From Winslowiella toletana (lineage in GTDB: Bacteria; Pseudomonadota; Gammaproteobacteria; Enterobacterales; Enterobacteriaceae), in the NCBI RefSeq assembly GCF_017875465.1, contig NZ_JAGGMQ010000001.1:5084001-5148000 (forward strand): 64,000 nt of DNA. Direction: 5' to 3'. Every line of letters begins with the position of its first letter. Position 1 is the first letter of the stretch. The notes beneath the pieces are model-generated. The model was not told the DNA's origin. It made no database searches and saw only the letters and a list, made by a program, of their open reading frames with translations. The position numbers and the translations under genes were made by a program. Of this stretch, positions 1 to 7,284 are shown piece by piece.

Positions 1-197
1 AAATTATGTGAAACCCGAATATACTGGCGTTCATCATCAATAACCGAGACAAAACTGGCTGGAATATCAAGGACTTCACTGGCCAGCCGAATAAATTTCT
101 GCAAAATATCATCGCGCGTGCTGTCCGTGGATTTCAGCATTTCCAGTGCGGCAATACGTTTTAATTCTTTATTGTGCTCACTTACCATTTTATGCAT
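1..197 (-). CDS. GAF-domain protein, N-terminal part (cut by window edge)
   Basis: Reading leftwards from an ATG at 197 the frame stays open to the window edge and gives about 65 residues. They contain LASEVLDIPASFVSVID followed by DDERQYIRVSHN, which is the start of a GAF sensory domain as found at the N-terminus of many enterobacterial diguanylate cyclases and sensor kinases. A second in-frame ATG at 188 is an equally good start; neither has a strong Shine-Dalgarno sequence. The output domain lies outside the window, so GGDEF, EAL or kinase function cannot be decided. The GAF call is from residue pattern only. Confidence 0.6.
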   Translation of the reverse strand, partial: MHKMVSEHNKELKRIAALEMLKSTDSTRDDILQKFIRLASEVLDIPASFVSVIDDERQYIRVSHN

Positions 198-359
198 CAC
201 CGAAAAATATCGGGAATTAGGATTATTCCCACAGACAGGCCGCATTCAGGCCGCGGCCTGCAATAGTAACCTTTCGCAAGCAAATAGCGAGTGTTATTGC
301 TGGCAGGATTATGTAATTTTTTGGCTAAGGGATAAAAGAGGCAGGATTGAGCAGTAAGT

Positions 360-383
360 GGTGGAAGCAGCATCGCTTCCACC
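360..383 (-). terminator. Hairpin downstream of the MFS transporter gene
   Basis: A 9-bp perfect stem (GGTGGAAGC / GCTTCCACC, 6-nt loop) lies 15 bp past the stop of the leftward transporter gene. The following bases on the minus strand are not a clean U-run, so termination is plausible but weak. Confidence 0.45.
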
Positions 384-397
384 TAAGGGAATAACGC

Positions 398-1675
398 TTA
401 CGACAGACGACGCTGACTACGCAACAATGCCCAGCCACTCAGCAGCGCGAGGATCATCAGATAGTAGCTCGGCGCAAGGCTGGTGCCGGTCGCGGTAATC
501 AGCAGGCTGCACACCAGCGGCGCAAAGCCACCAAATACCGTAACTGCGATGTTATAGCTAATTGCCATCCCACTGGCGCGGGTTTCCATTGGGAACAGAT
601 CGGCCATTAACGAAGGCACCGTGGAGAAGTAGATGGATTTCAGCAACGCCATCCAGCCCACCAGCAACATCAGCGTCATTGGCGTGGTGTGATTCACTAC
701 CAGCAAAAAAGCCGGATAGATAGTAATAATCAGCAAAATCAGGGAGCCCCACATCAGCGGAATACGCCCGACTTTTTCCGCCCATAGCCCCATCAGTGGC
801 GTCACCACGGTCAGAATCACTCCTGCCAGCAGCGTGGCGCCGAACGCTACCGAACCCGGCAGATGCAGATTCTTTGTCGCATAGGTTGGTACATAGTTCA
901 GCATGTAGTTAATCGCCGTGGAGATCACCATCAGACCGATAGCCAGCAGCAACAGCTCTTTCTGGCGTCCCGCCAGCGTTTTCAGCGGTGCGGCATGCTT
1001 CTCTGCCGGTTTAAAGCTGGCCGGTTCATGCAGATGGCGACGAATATAGAGCCCGACTGGACCAATAATCAGGCCAAAGGCAAACGGAATGCGCCAGCCC
1101 CACTCCTGAATTTGCGTTTCTGTTAACCATGCGGTTAAACCGAGGCCAAATGCCGATGCCATCAGAGTGCTTGCGCCCTGGGTTGCAAACTGCCAGCTGG
1201 CGATAAAGGCTTTACGCTCAGGAAAGTGCTCAACTAAAAATGCGGTAGAACTGCCGAATTCCCCGCCTGCTGAGAAACCCTGAATCAGTCGCGCCAGCAA
1301 AATCATTATCGGTGCGGCAACACCAATGGTGGCGTAAGACGGCATAAAGGTGATGATGGCGCCCCCCACCAGCATCAGGCTGATGGAAACCAGTAATGCT
1401 TTTTTGCGGCCAACCCGGTCCGCATAGTTACCCAGCACTATCGCGCCCAGCGGACGGATCAGAAAGGAGACGCCAAAACTGCCCAGCGCCAGCAATAAAG
1501 ACACTGAAGGATCCTGGCTGGGGAAAAAAGCGTGCGCAATGTAACTGGCAAAGAAGCCATATACTGCAATATCAAACCACTCCAGCGCGTTACCAATGCA
1601 GGTGGCGAACAGGGTTTTATGCAGATTCGGCTTTTCCACGCTGGCGACTGGCGCGCGCTGGCTTAATTCACTCAT
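398..1675 (-). CDS. MFS transporter, metabolite:H+ symporter family (ProP/KgtP/CitA-like)
   Basis: This 425-residue inner-membrane protein should import a small organic acid or amino-acid-like solute with protons. The first helix region IGNALEWFDIAVYGFF and the loop motif ADRVGRKKAL followed by RLIQGFSAGGEFG are typical of the metabolite:H+ symporter branch of the major facilitator superfamily, and the length fits the 12-helix family. It overlaps the 3' end of the upstream M20 peptidase gene by 4 bp (ATGA), so the two are translationally coupled: the transporter probably imports the peptide or N-substituted amino acid that the peptidase cleaves. The substrate cannot be named from sequence. 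The divergent LysR gene at 3255 is the likely regulator. Confidence 0.85.
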   Translation of the reverse strand: MSELSQRAPVASVEKPNLHKTLFATCIGNALEWFDIAVYGFFASYIAHAFFPSQDPSVSLLLALGSFGVSFLIRPLGAIVLGNYADRVGRKKALLVSISLMLVGGAIITFMPSYATIGVAAPIMILLARLIQGFSAGGEFGSSTAFLVEHFPERKAFIASWQFATQGASTLMASAFGLGLTAWLTETQIQEWGWRIPFAFGLIIGPVGLYIRRHLHEPASFKPAEKHAAPLKTLAGRQKELLLLAIGLMVISTAINYMLNYVPTYATKNLHLPGSVAFGATLLAGVILTVVTPLMGLWAEKVGRIPLMWGSLILLIITIYPAFLLVVNHTTPMTLMLLVGWMALLKSIYFSTVPSLMADLFPMETRASGMAISYNIAVTVFGGFAPLVCSLLITATGTSLAPSYYLMILALLSGWALLRSQRRLS

Positions 1676-3102
1676 GATTTTTCCCCTGACTGCGCCTGAT
1701 GCGCCTGATGCCGGGCGATCAACTGCGCGCCCTGCTCACCCAGATCCCACAACAATGCCGTCATCATCTGTAAACCTTCGCGGGCGATCGACTTCAGCAT
1801 ATGCTCATCAACCGCATGCTGCCCGCAGGCAGGATAGGAGTGAGGGATCCACAATGTTGGCAGGCCCAGAATGTCAGAGAACACGTCATTCGGCAGCGAA
1901 CCACCGAGATTAGGCAGCAGCGCCGGTTTTTTGCCACTGGTGGATTCCATCACCTCCAGCGCCCATGACACCAGCGGATCGGTCGGATTCAGGCGCGTGG
2001 CGGGCGTGCCGCGGATCACGTCGACTTCAACATAGTCAAAACCGTGCTGACGCAGATGCGCGCTGATATGACCGGCCAGATTTTCCCAGTCGGTTTCAAC
2101 TACAAAGCGTAACTGACATACCGCAGTGGCTTTGCCCGGAATGGCATTCATCGGACGGGCCGGATTGCCGGTCAGGAACGACAGCACTTCCAGCGTATTC
2201 CAGCCATACAACCGCTCGGCGCCACTGAGTCCCGCTTCACCCCACTGGTTGTCGATGTCCGGATCATTTTCATTACCGCCCACTGCAATATCGCTGAGAA
2301 TCGCGCGTACCTGAGCGCTGATTGCCGGCGGTTTTAGCGCCGCAACCTGTAGCTGCCCCTGCTGATTAACCAGACAGGCAATGGCGTTCGCCAGTTGCGT
2401 GCCAGGATTACTGAGCAGACCACCCCAGTTGCCGGAGTGATAGTCCCTGGCCCGCGCATTGATGCTCAGGCGGAAATTGACGCAGCCACGCGAGCCGAGA
2501 AACAGCGTCGGGCGCACAGCATTAAGACGTGGGCCATCGGAGGCAATAAACAGATCGGCGCGCAGTAAGTCGGGTTGCTGACGGCATATCTCCGCCAGAC
2601 CCGGCGAGCTGATCTCTTCGCCCATCTCAAACAAGAAGGTGCAGTTAAAGCCCAGCTTGCCGCCGCGAGCCTGATAAACCTGCTCCAGCGCCGCAATATT
2701 TACGCTGTGCTGACCTTTATTATCCGCACTGCCGCGTGCATACCAGCGGTCACCCTCTTCGACCAGCTGCCATGGCGTCAGGCCAGCGCGCCAGTTTTCA
2801 TCGTCGCCAAACACCACATCGCCATGGCCGTAGCACAGCATGGTGGGAAGCTGAGGATCTTCAATCCGCGTGGCAATCATAAACGGGCGGTTTTGCGCCT
2901 GCGGATTGTCAAACTGATGGAGGGTAAAACCCAGCGCGCTCAGTGCTGGCGCGATCTCTTCATCAAGATAGCGTTGCAGCAGCTGATCACGATCGTCACG
3001 CTGGCTTTCGGTAGCCAGCGCTACACGCCGCGCCAGAACCCGCTTAAATTCCCCACTGTCGAAATACGCTGTTGCCAGCGCGACTGCCTGTTCACCTGTC
3101 AT
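1672..3102 (-). CDS. M20 family metallopeptidase (dipeptidase/amidohydrolase-like)
   Basis: A 476-residue zinc peptidase of the M20 family (ArgE/DapE/CPG2 fold), probably cytoplasmic. Visible metal-site motifs are CYGHGDVV (His, Asp), GSADNKGQ (bridging Asp) and FLFEMGEEISSPG (catalytic Glu-Glu), with a dimerisation domain in between. I chose the ATG at 3102 because GGACAG sits 4 nt before it and MTGEQAVALATAYFDSGEF looks like the usual family N-terminus; the frame extends to a GTG at 3168 without a good ribosome site. The gene is first in an operon with the overlapping transporter gene. Likely substrates are dipeptides or N-acyl amino acids; the sequence does not say which. Confidence 0.83.
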   Translation of the reverse strand: MTGEQAVALATAYFDSGEFKRVLARRVALATESQRDDRDQLLQRYLDEEIAPALSALGFTLHQFDNPQAQNRPFMIATRIEDPQLPTMLCYGHGDVVFGDDENWRAGLTPWQLVEEGDRWYARGSADNKGQHSVNIAALEQVYQARGGKLGFNCTFLFEMGEEISSPGLAEICRQQPDLLRADLFIASDGPRLNAVRPTLFLGSRGCVNFRLSINARARDYHSGNWGGLLSNPGTQLANAIACLVNQQGQLQVAALKPPAISAQVRAILSDIAVGGNENDPDIDNQWGEAGLSGAERLYGWNTLEVLSFLTGNPARPMNAIPGKATAVCQLRFVVETDWENLAGHISAHLRQHGFDYVEVDVIRGTPATRLNPTDPLVSWALEVMESTSGKKPALLPNLGGSLPNDVFSDILGLPTLWIPHSYPACGQHAVDEHMLKSIAREGLQMMTALLWDLGEQGAQLIARHQAHQAQSGEKS

Positions 3103-3254
3103 AATCTGTCCGTTGTGTTTATCTGTTTTGTTATCAGATTTATCTAAGCTAAAATCGCGCTTTGCCACAATTGTTAATTTGTGAAACTAGCTTTGCTTTG
3201 AAAGCAAGTCTTACATGCCCGATAACAAGGCATGCACCGTAACGAGGCAGCATT

Positions 3255-4178
3255 ATGCACAGCAGTGAAATTCGCTATTTTCTGGCGGTGGTTAACACCG
3301 GTTCACTAAGCGCCGCCAGTGAACAGCTGTTTGTCGCCGTCTCGGCGATTAGCCGTCAGATCCAGCGGCTGGAAGCCCGGATTGGCGTGCCGCTGTTTGA
3401 ACGTCACGCACGCGGTATGATTCTGAATGAAGCCGGACAGATTTTTGAAAATCATGTGCGCAAAAGCCTGCTGGATATGGAGCATGCCATTGCCGAGATT
3501 AAGGGGTTGCACGCGGTACGACGCACCCTGATTCGGGTGGCCTGTACTGACGGTATGGCTTTTTATCTGCTGCCTGCCCTGTTTGCCCGTTTCCGCCAGC
3601 TAAATCCGGCGGTGACGTTTAGCCTGAGGGTGCTAAGCGGTAAACAGGTGGCGGAAGCCGTACGTGATGGCGACTGTGATGTGGCGTTCCAGTTCAGTTT
3701 GCACCCGGAACGTGGCGTTGAGGTGATCTCATCGTATGCTGCGCCCGTGCTGATGGTAATGAAAAACGATCATCCGCTGGCCCGGCAGCAGGTGACGCTG
3801 AACGATTTAAGCCATTATCCGCTGGCGTTGCCGGAACCCGGCACCACGGTACGGCAGTTGTTCGATCTTGCCTGCCGGATGAACGGCACCTTTATTGAGC
3901 CAGTGCTGACCTGTAACTTCTTTTCCAGCCACTACAATTTTCTGCTGCATTCGCCTCAGGCAGTCACCCTGTGCAGCCATTTTACCGTGATGTACCAGGC
4001 GCAGGAGCACGGTCTGATGTTAAAAACCTTTGGCGTCGATCAGCTAACCCAGCGCACGCTACAGATCCAGGCGCCACCGGGCCGTCAGCGTAGCGCAGCG
4101 TTAAATCTGTTTCTGCAATTTTCCAGTGAGCAAATGCAGCAACAAAGTGAGCGGGTCCGAAAGGTGTTTGGCTTTTAA
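3255..4178 (+). CDS. LysR-type transcriptional regulator
   Basis: 307 residues with an N-terminal winged helix-turn-helix (residues 1-60: EIRYFLAVVNTGSLSAASEQL, VSAISRQIQRLE, GVPLFERHARG) and a C-terminal periplasmic-binding-like effector domain. GAGG lies 10 nt before the ATG. It is transcribed away from the M20 peptidase/transporter operon with about 150 bp between the start codons, the classic layout for a LysR protein that controls its divergent neighbours. The effector is unknown. It ends 12 bp from the convergent luxR gene. Confidence 0.88.
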   Translation: MHSSEIRYFLAVVNTGSLSAASEQLFVAVSAISRQIQRLEARIGVPLFERHARGMILNEAGQIFENHVRKSLLDMEHAIAEIKGLHAVRRTLIRVACTDGMAFYLLPALFARFRQLNPAVTFSLRVLSGKQVAEAVRDGDCDVAFQFSLHPERGVEVISSYAAPVLMVMKNDHPLARQQVTLNDLSHYPLALPEPGTTVRQLFDLACRMNGTFIEPVLTCNFFSSHYNFLLHSPQAVTLCSHFTVMYQAQEHGLMLKTFGVDQLTQRTLQIQAPPGRQRSAALNLFLQFSSEQMQQQSERVRKVFGF

Positions 4179-4190
4179 CAGGCAAAACTG

Positions 4191-4913
4191 TTACGGCATC
4201 AACTTTCTGATGACCTGTAATTCAATGCCGATGCTGATGGCATGTTTTGCATTTTTGACTCCAAATTTGCGCACCACATTCGCCATATGAAATTTTACCG
4301 TGCTGGGGGTGATAGCAAGAATAATGGCAATTTCCTGATAGGTTTTTCCAGCACTGGCCCAGTATAAAATTTGATTTTCGCGTACTGATAATACTTCGCG
4401 AGGCGGACGCTGCTGATTGTGAAAATCATTACAAAGCGTATGCATTTTTTCATGCGTTTTTATTAACAACATTTGCATAGCATAGATTTCTTCGGGTTTA
4501 TCATTGAAGTCGCAATGACATTCTTTACCCTTCATAAATGACAACACAGCCAGATTATGCTGCTGATCATGTATAACAAAGGTATAGCCATTGGTAATAT
4601 CATATTCTCTCGCCATATCAAGTACGGTCAGTGGCGGTTTCTGCCAGAATTGTGTCATGCTGTTTTCATCCCAATAGAATGGGGAGATGCGATGTGAAGC
4701 GGTCAGCATTACAGGATCAATTAGATGATATTTATTTTCGTTATACACTTCAAACCAAGAAGGGTTATTGGAAATAACGATGAACTCTGCCGGCTTTTTC
4801 TTATTCATTATCGCGTAAGCAAAATTGATTTCATTAAAATCCCCGAGGCAGCCTTCCAGATAATGCTTTATTGCAGTGTTAATCATGTCATTTTTATAAA
4901 ACAGTTCAGCCAT
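4191..4913 (-). CDS. LuxR-family quorum-sensing regulator 1 (EsaR/ExpR-like)
   Basis: A 240-residue acyl-homoserine-lactone (AHL) responsive transcription factor. The autoinducer domain keeps the usual ligand residues W53, Y57, D66, W81 and G109 (in WFEVY, LIDPV, PFYWDEN and TNGYTF). The C-terminal LuxR helix-turn-helix spans about 175-235 (LSVRENQILYWASAGKTYQEIA, TPSTVKFHMANVVRKFGV). The open frame reaches 5051, but GGAGGGG immediately before the ATG at 4913 and alignment with the second LuxR (MAELF versus MSALF) fix this start. It is divergent from luxI with about 620 bp between start codons. It is clearly related to the second LuxR but many positions differ, so it is a paralogue and not a recent duplicate. 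Confidence 0.9.
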   Translation of the reverse strand: MAELFYKNDMINTAIKHYLEGCLGDFNEINFAYAIMNKKKPAEFIVISNNPSWFEVYNENKYHLIDPVMLTASHRISPFYWDENSMTQFWQKPPLTVLDMAREYDITNGYTFVIHDQQHNLAVLSFMKGKECHCDFNDKPEEIYAMQMLLIKTHEKMHTLCNDFHNQQRPPREVLSVRENQILYWASAGKTYQEIAIILAITPSTVKFHMANVVRKFGVKNAKHAISIGIELQVIRKLMP

Positions 4914-5537
4914 TACCCCTCCGGAACTAATAGAATAAAACCTCAAAACAGAAGTAGCAACTCGTGTAAAAGCCAGATAGTAACCTCGTGTTATTAAAAA
5001 GCCTTCATCAGCGATATAGTTAAGTCTAATATTACCATAAAATATTTTCATTGTATTGCCATCCTCTCAGCTGATTCAAGCAACCTCTCACCAAGTCCCT
5101 ATCACATTGATTATTAATGCTTTTAATTCTTCTCTACTATTTCTTACTGTATTTTTTTCGGAAAGCAACCATCATAATGGTTCAATATAATACAAGCTTC
5201 TTTATTATTTATTCTTATAGAAAGAATATTTATAATGATTGGTGAATTAATATTTTTAACTATTATTAAACATGGATAATGCTGCTTAGATAATTTACCA
5301 AATGAAGATAGCTAAAAACCTTTTTTCGAACAAAAAACAAACACCAACAAACAATATTTTCGATCTAAATCACGTAACAACATCAAAACACTTTGACTCA
5401 GCAACATTAATCTGATCAAATTTTGATCAGATAATTATAAATGAAAATAAATACAATAATAAGCTAGAAAATCATTTACTAAATAAGTAAAATAAATTAT
5501 CCCCTATGTGAGTAGCAATGTATTTTCAGGAGGCAGT
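4914..5537. other. AT-rich intergenic region between luxR1 and luxI
   Basis: About 620 bp with strongly AT-rich sequence, much lower in GC than the housekeeping genes around it. No convincing gene is present. It must carry the divergent promoters of luxR1 and luxI. The only strong structure is the perfect dyad at 5410-5432. No match to the EsaR-type lux box was found here. Confidence 0.7.
5410..5441 (+). promoter_or_regulatory. Perfect 23-bp dyad with possible -10, upstream of luxI
   Basis: ATCTGATCAAA and TTTGATCAGAT form a perfect 11-bp inverted repeat around a single T (5410-5432). A possible -10 (TATAAA, 5436-5441) follows directly, so a bound protein would cover the -35 region, which suits a repressor. 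The CTG and CAG of the arms are 13 nt apart; lux boxes have 10, so this is not a standard lux box. The binding protein is unknown. Confidence 0.5.
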
Positions 5538-6191
5538 ATGTTAGAAATCTTTGACGTTAGTTTTGATATGATTTCGAATAATAAAATGGATGAAATGTTC
5601 ACGCTAAGAAAAGGGACATTTAAAGACCGACTAAACTGGGCGGTTAAATGTACGGGTGAGATGGAATTTGATGAGTATGATGGTCAGCACACTAATTATC
5701 TATTGGGCATAAAAGATGAAAGTCTGGTGTGCAGTGTTCGTTTTATCGAAATGCAATATCCCAATATGATCGATGGCACTTTTTCGTCTTTCTTCAAAGA
5801 TGTTAAGATCCCGCAAGGTAACTATATCGAATCCAGTCGTTTTTTTGTTGACCGGACCAGAGCAAAAAATCTTAACCCAGGGAAGAACCCTGTTGCCATC
5901 ATGCTGTTTTTGGCGATGGTTAATTACGCCCAAAACTATCATTATGATGGCATACTGACGATTGTCAGCCATCCGATGCTCACCATATTAAAACGTTCCG
6001 GCTGGGGCATTAGCGTTATTTCTCAGGGGATATCTGAGAAAGACAAACCTGTGTATTTATTGCATTTACCAGTTGATAAGGAAAATCAGCAAATCCTGAT
6101 TGACCGTATCAATCAGCATAACCGCATCGGGTCCGGCGCCTTCAATAAGTGGCCATTAGCGTTACCACTTATAAAGGAGCGGGTTGAATAA
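5538..6191 (+). CDS. LuxI-family acyl-homoserine-lactone synthase (EsaI-like)
   Basis: 217 residues; makes an N-acyl-homoserine lactone from S-adenosylmethionine and acyl-ACP. All conserved LuxI residues are visible: R24 (LRKGTF), W34, D45 and D48 (FDEYDG), R68 (CSVRF), E98 and R101 (ESSRFF). T141 (LTIVSHPML) aligns with the EsaI threonine linked to preference for 3-oxo-acyl chains, so a 3-oxo-AHL product is inferred. The ATG at 5538 is chosen because AGGAGG precedes it; an in-frame GTG at 5508 has no ribosome site. The 3' end overlaps luxR2 tail to tail by 23 bp, as seen in the esaI/esaR type of locus. Overall pattern closest to EsaI. Confidence 0.95.
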   Translation: MLEIFDVSFDMISNNKMDEMFTLRKGTFKDRLNWAVKCTGEMEFDEYDGQHTNYLLGIKDESLVCSVRFIEMQYPNMIDGTFSSFFKDVKIPQGNYIESSRFFVDRTRAKNLNPGKNPVAIMLFLAMVNYAQNYHYDGILTIVSHPMLTILKRSGWGISVISQGISEKDKPVYLLHLPVDKENQQILIDRINQHNRIGSGAFNKWPLALPLIKERVE

Positions 6192-6906
6192 GTTGCAGCT
6201 CCACTCCCAGTCGTATTGCATGTTTTGCGTTAAGCACGCCTAATTTTTTCACAACGTTGCCAATATGAAATTTTACCGTGCTTATTTTTATCCCCAGAAT
6301 CACAGCAATTTCCGGATAGGTTTTACCGATGCTGGCCCAGTAAAGAATTTCATTTTCTCGTTGTGAAAAAATATCCTTTTTATTAATTGCTTTATTCTTT
6401 TCACTTTCAATAATATTTTTATAAAGCGAGGTTATTTTTTCGTGCGCCTCGATCAGCAGCATTTGTATTTTATTTTTATTACTTTTAATAACCTCTTCAA
6501 TGCTACTACTATCCTGCTCATCAAGCATCAAAGATAATGTCGCCAGATTGGAATTATTATCATGCAAAACAAAGGTATAACCATTAACGATATTATATTG
6601 CTTTGACAGATTAAAAATACGTGAAAATTTAAGTCTGGAGTTCACTACCTGGTTATCATCCCATGAAAATGGCGATATTTTATTTATCGCAGTCAGAATC
6701 ACCGGATCAATATGCTGATAATTATTTTCTAAATAGGTATCCACCCACTCCTTCGGGTAATTGGAAATAATAACCACTTCAGATGGATTTTTTTTGTTCA
6801 TTATCATATAGGCATATTTCAAATTGCCATGCAATTCTAACTGCCTGTTAAGGTATTCATTTACGGTAGTGTTAATGACTTCGTCATTCGAGAAAAGCGC
6901 TGACAT
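6169..6906 (-). CDS. LuxR-family quorum-sensing regulator 2 (EsaR-like)
   Basis: 245 residues, close to the EsaR length. Ligand pocket residues W54, Y58, D67, W82 and G109 are all present (EWVDTY, HIDPVIL, PFSWDDN, VNGYTFVLHD), and the helix-turn-helix covers about 180-240 (FSQRENEILYWASIGKTYPEI, KISTVKFHIGNVVKKLGV). GAGG lies upstream of the ATG. It converges on luxI with a 23-bp overlap, the arrangement of esaR with esaI, so this is probably the cognate receptor. EsaR-type proteins bind DNA without AHL and are released by it; whether that holds here is inference. Codon use is very AT-rich (runs of Asn, Lys, Ile), unlike the flanking metabolic genes. Confidence 0.92.
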   Translation of the reverse strand: MSALFSNDEVINTTVNEYLNRQLELHGNLKYAYMIMNKKNPSEVVIISNYPKEWVDTYLENNYQHIDPVILTAINKISPFSWDDNQVVNSRLKFSRIFNLSKQYNIVNGYTFVLHDNNSNLATLSLMLDEQDSSSIEEVIKSNKNKIQMLLIEAHEKITSLYKNIIESEKNKAINKKDIFSQRENEILYWASIGKTYPEIAVILGIKISTVKFHIGNVVKKLGVLNAKHAIRLGVELQLIQPAPL

Positions 6907-6941
6907 TTGCCTGACCTCAACCTTACTGTGACATCCGCAAA

Positions 6942-6988
6942 ACTATGCTGGATGCATGCTTAGTACCAACCTGTACCTTAGTCTAACT
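6942..6988 (-). promoter_or_regulatory. luxR2 promoter with imperfect lux box
   Basis: On the minus strand TTGGTA (6964-6969), a 16-bp spacer and CATAGT (6942-6947) form a promoter about 35 bp before luxR2. Immediately upstream, overlapping by one base, 6969-6988 reads ACCTGTACcttAGTctaact on the plus strand: one half matches the lux/esa box half-site ACCTGTAC exactly, the other half is poor. Its centre is near -43 from the inferred start site, the usual lux-box position. Confidence 0.5.
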
Positions 6989-7150
6989 AGCTAAGCCAGC
7001 TAAAATAACTTACTGTTTTCGGCGCCAGCAGCATATCAGAAACATTAACAACTGCTGCAATGCGTTGCATAGGCTAAACCTGACATTGGTTATAACAGGT
7101 TATCACTCCGCCTTCACCAGGGAAACCAGTAGGTCATTATCTTTTGAATC

Positions 7151-7222
7151 ATTAGGTAGTCAAGTGCTTTCGCCATAAGGCGTCTCAACGCCAGTCCAAT
7201 CGAGAGCATTTGACTACCTGAT
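7151..7222. repeat. Long hairpin element with inner stem
   Basis: 7151-7172 and 7201-7222 are inverted copies: 22 positions pair, 19 as Watson-Crick pairs and 3 as G-U type wobbles if transcribed. The 28-nt loop holds a second stem, GGCGT / ACGCC with loop CTCA (7179-7192). It lies alone in the 378-bp gap between luxR2 and the DppA-like gene, which contains no reading frame of note. It is too long and lacks a U-run for an ordinary terminator; it could be a structured RNA or a small non-autonomous repeat. Confidence 0.55.
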
Positions 7223-7284
7223 CCTGCACAGCCAAAACCTTTTGATTTCCAGAAGCCCCTCCCATTACAGGAAGAGCCCCCCGC

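Noticed and set aside
240..260. 14-bp palindrome CAGGCCG/CGGCCTG with CAGGCCGC direct repeats
   Set aside because: Short GC-rich palindrome without a placed promoter; not enough to call an operator.
5410..5432. Reading the luxI dyad as a lux box
   Set aside because: CTG and CAG are 13 nt apart; LuxR-type boxes have CTG-N10-CAG. Kept only as an unknown operator.
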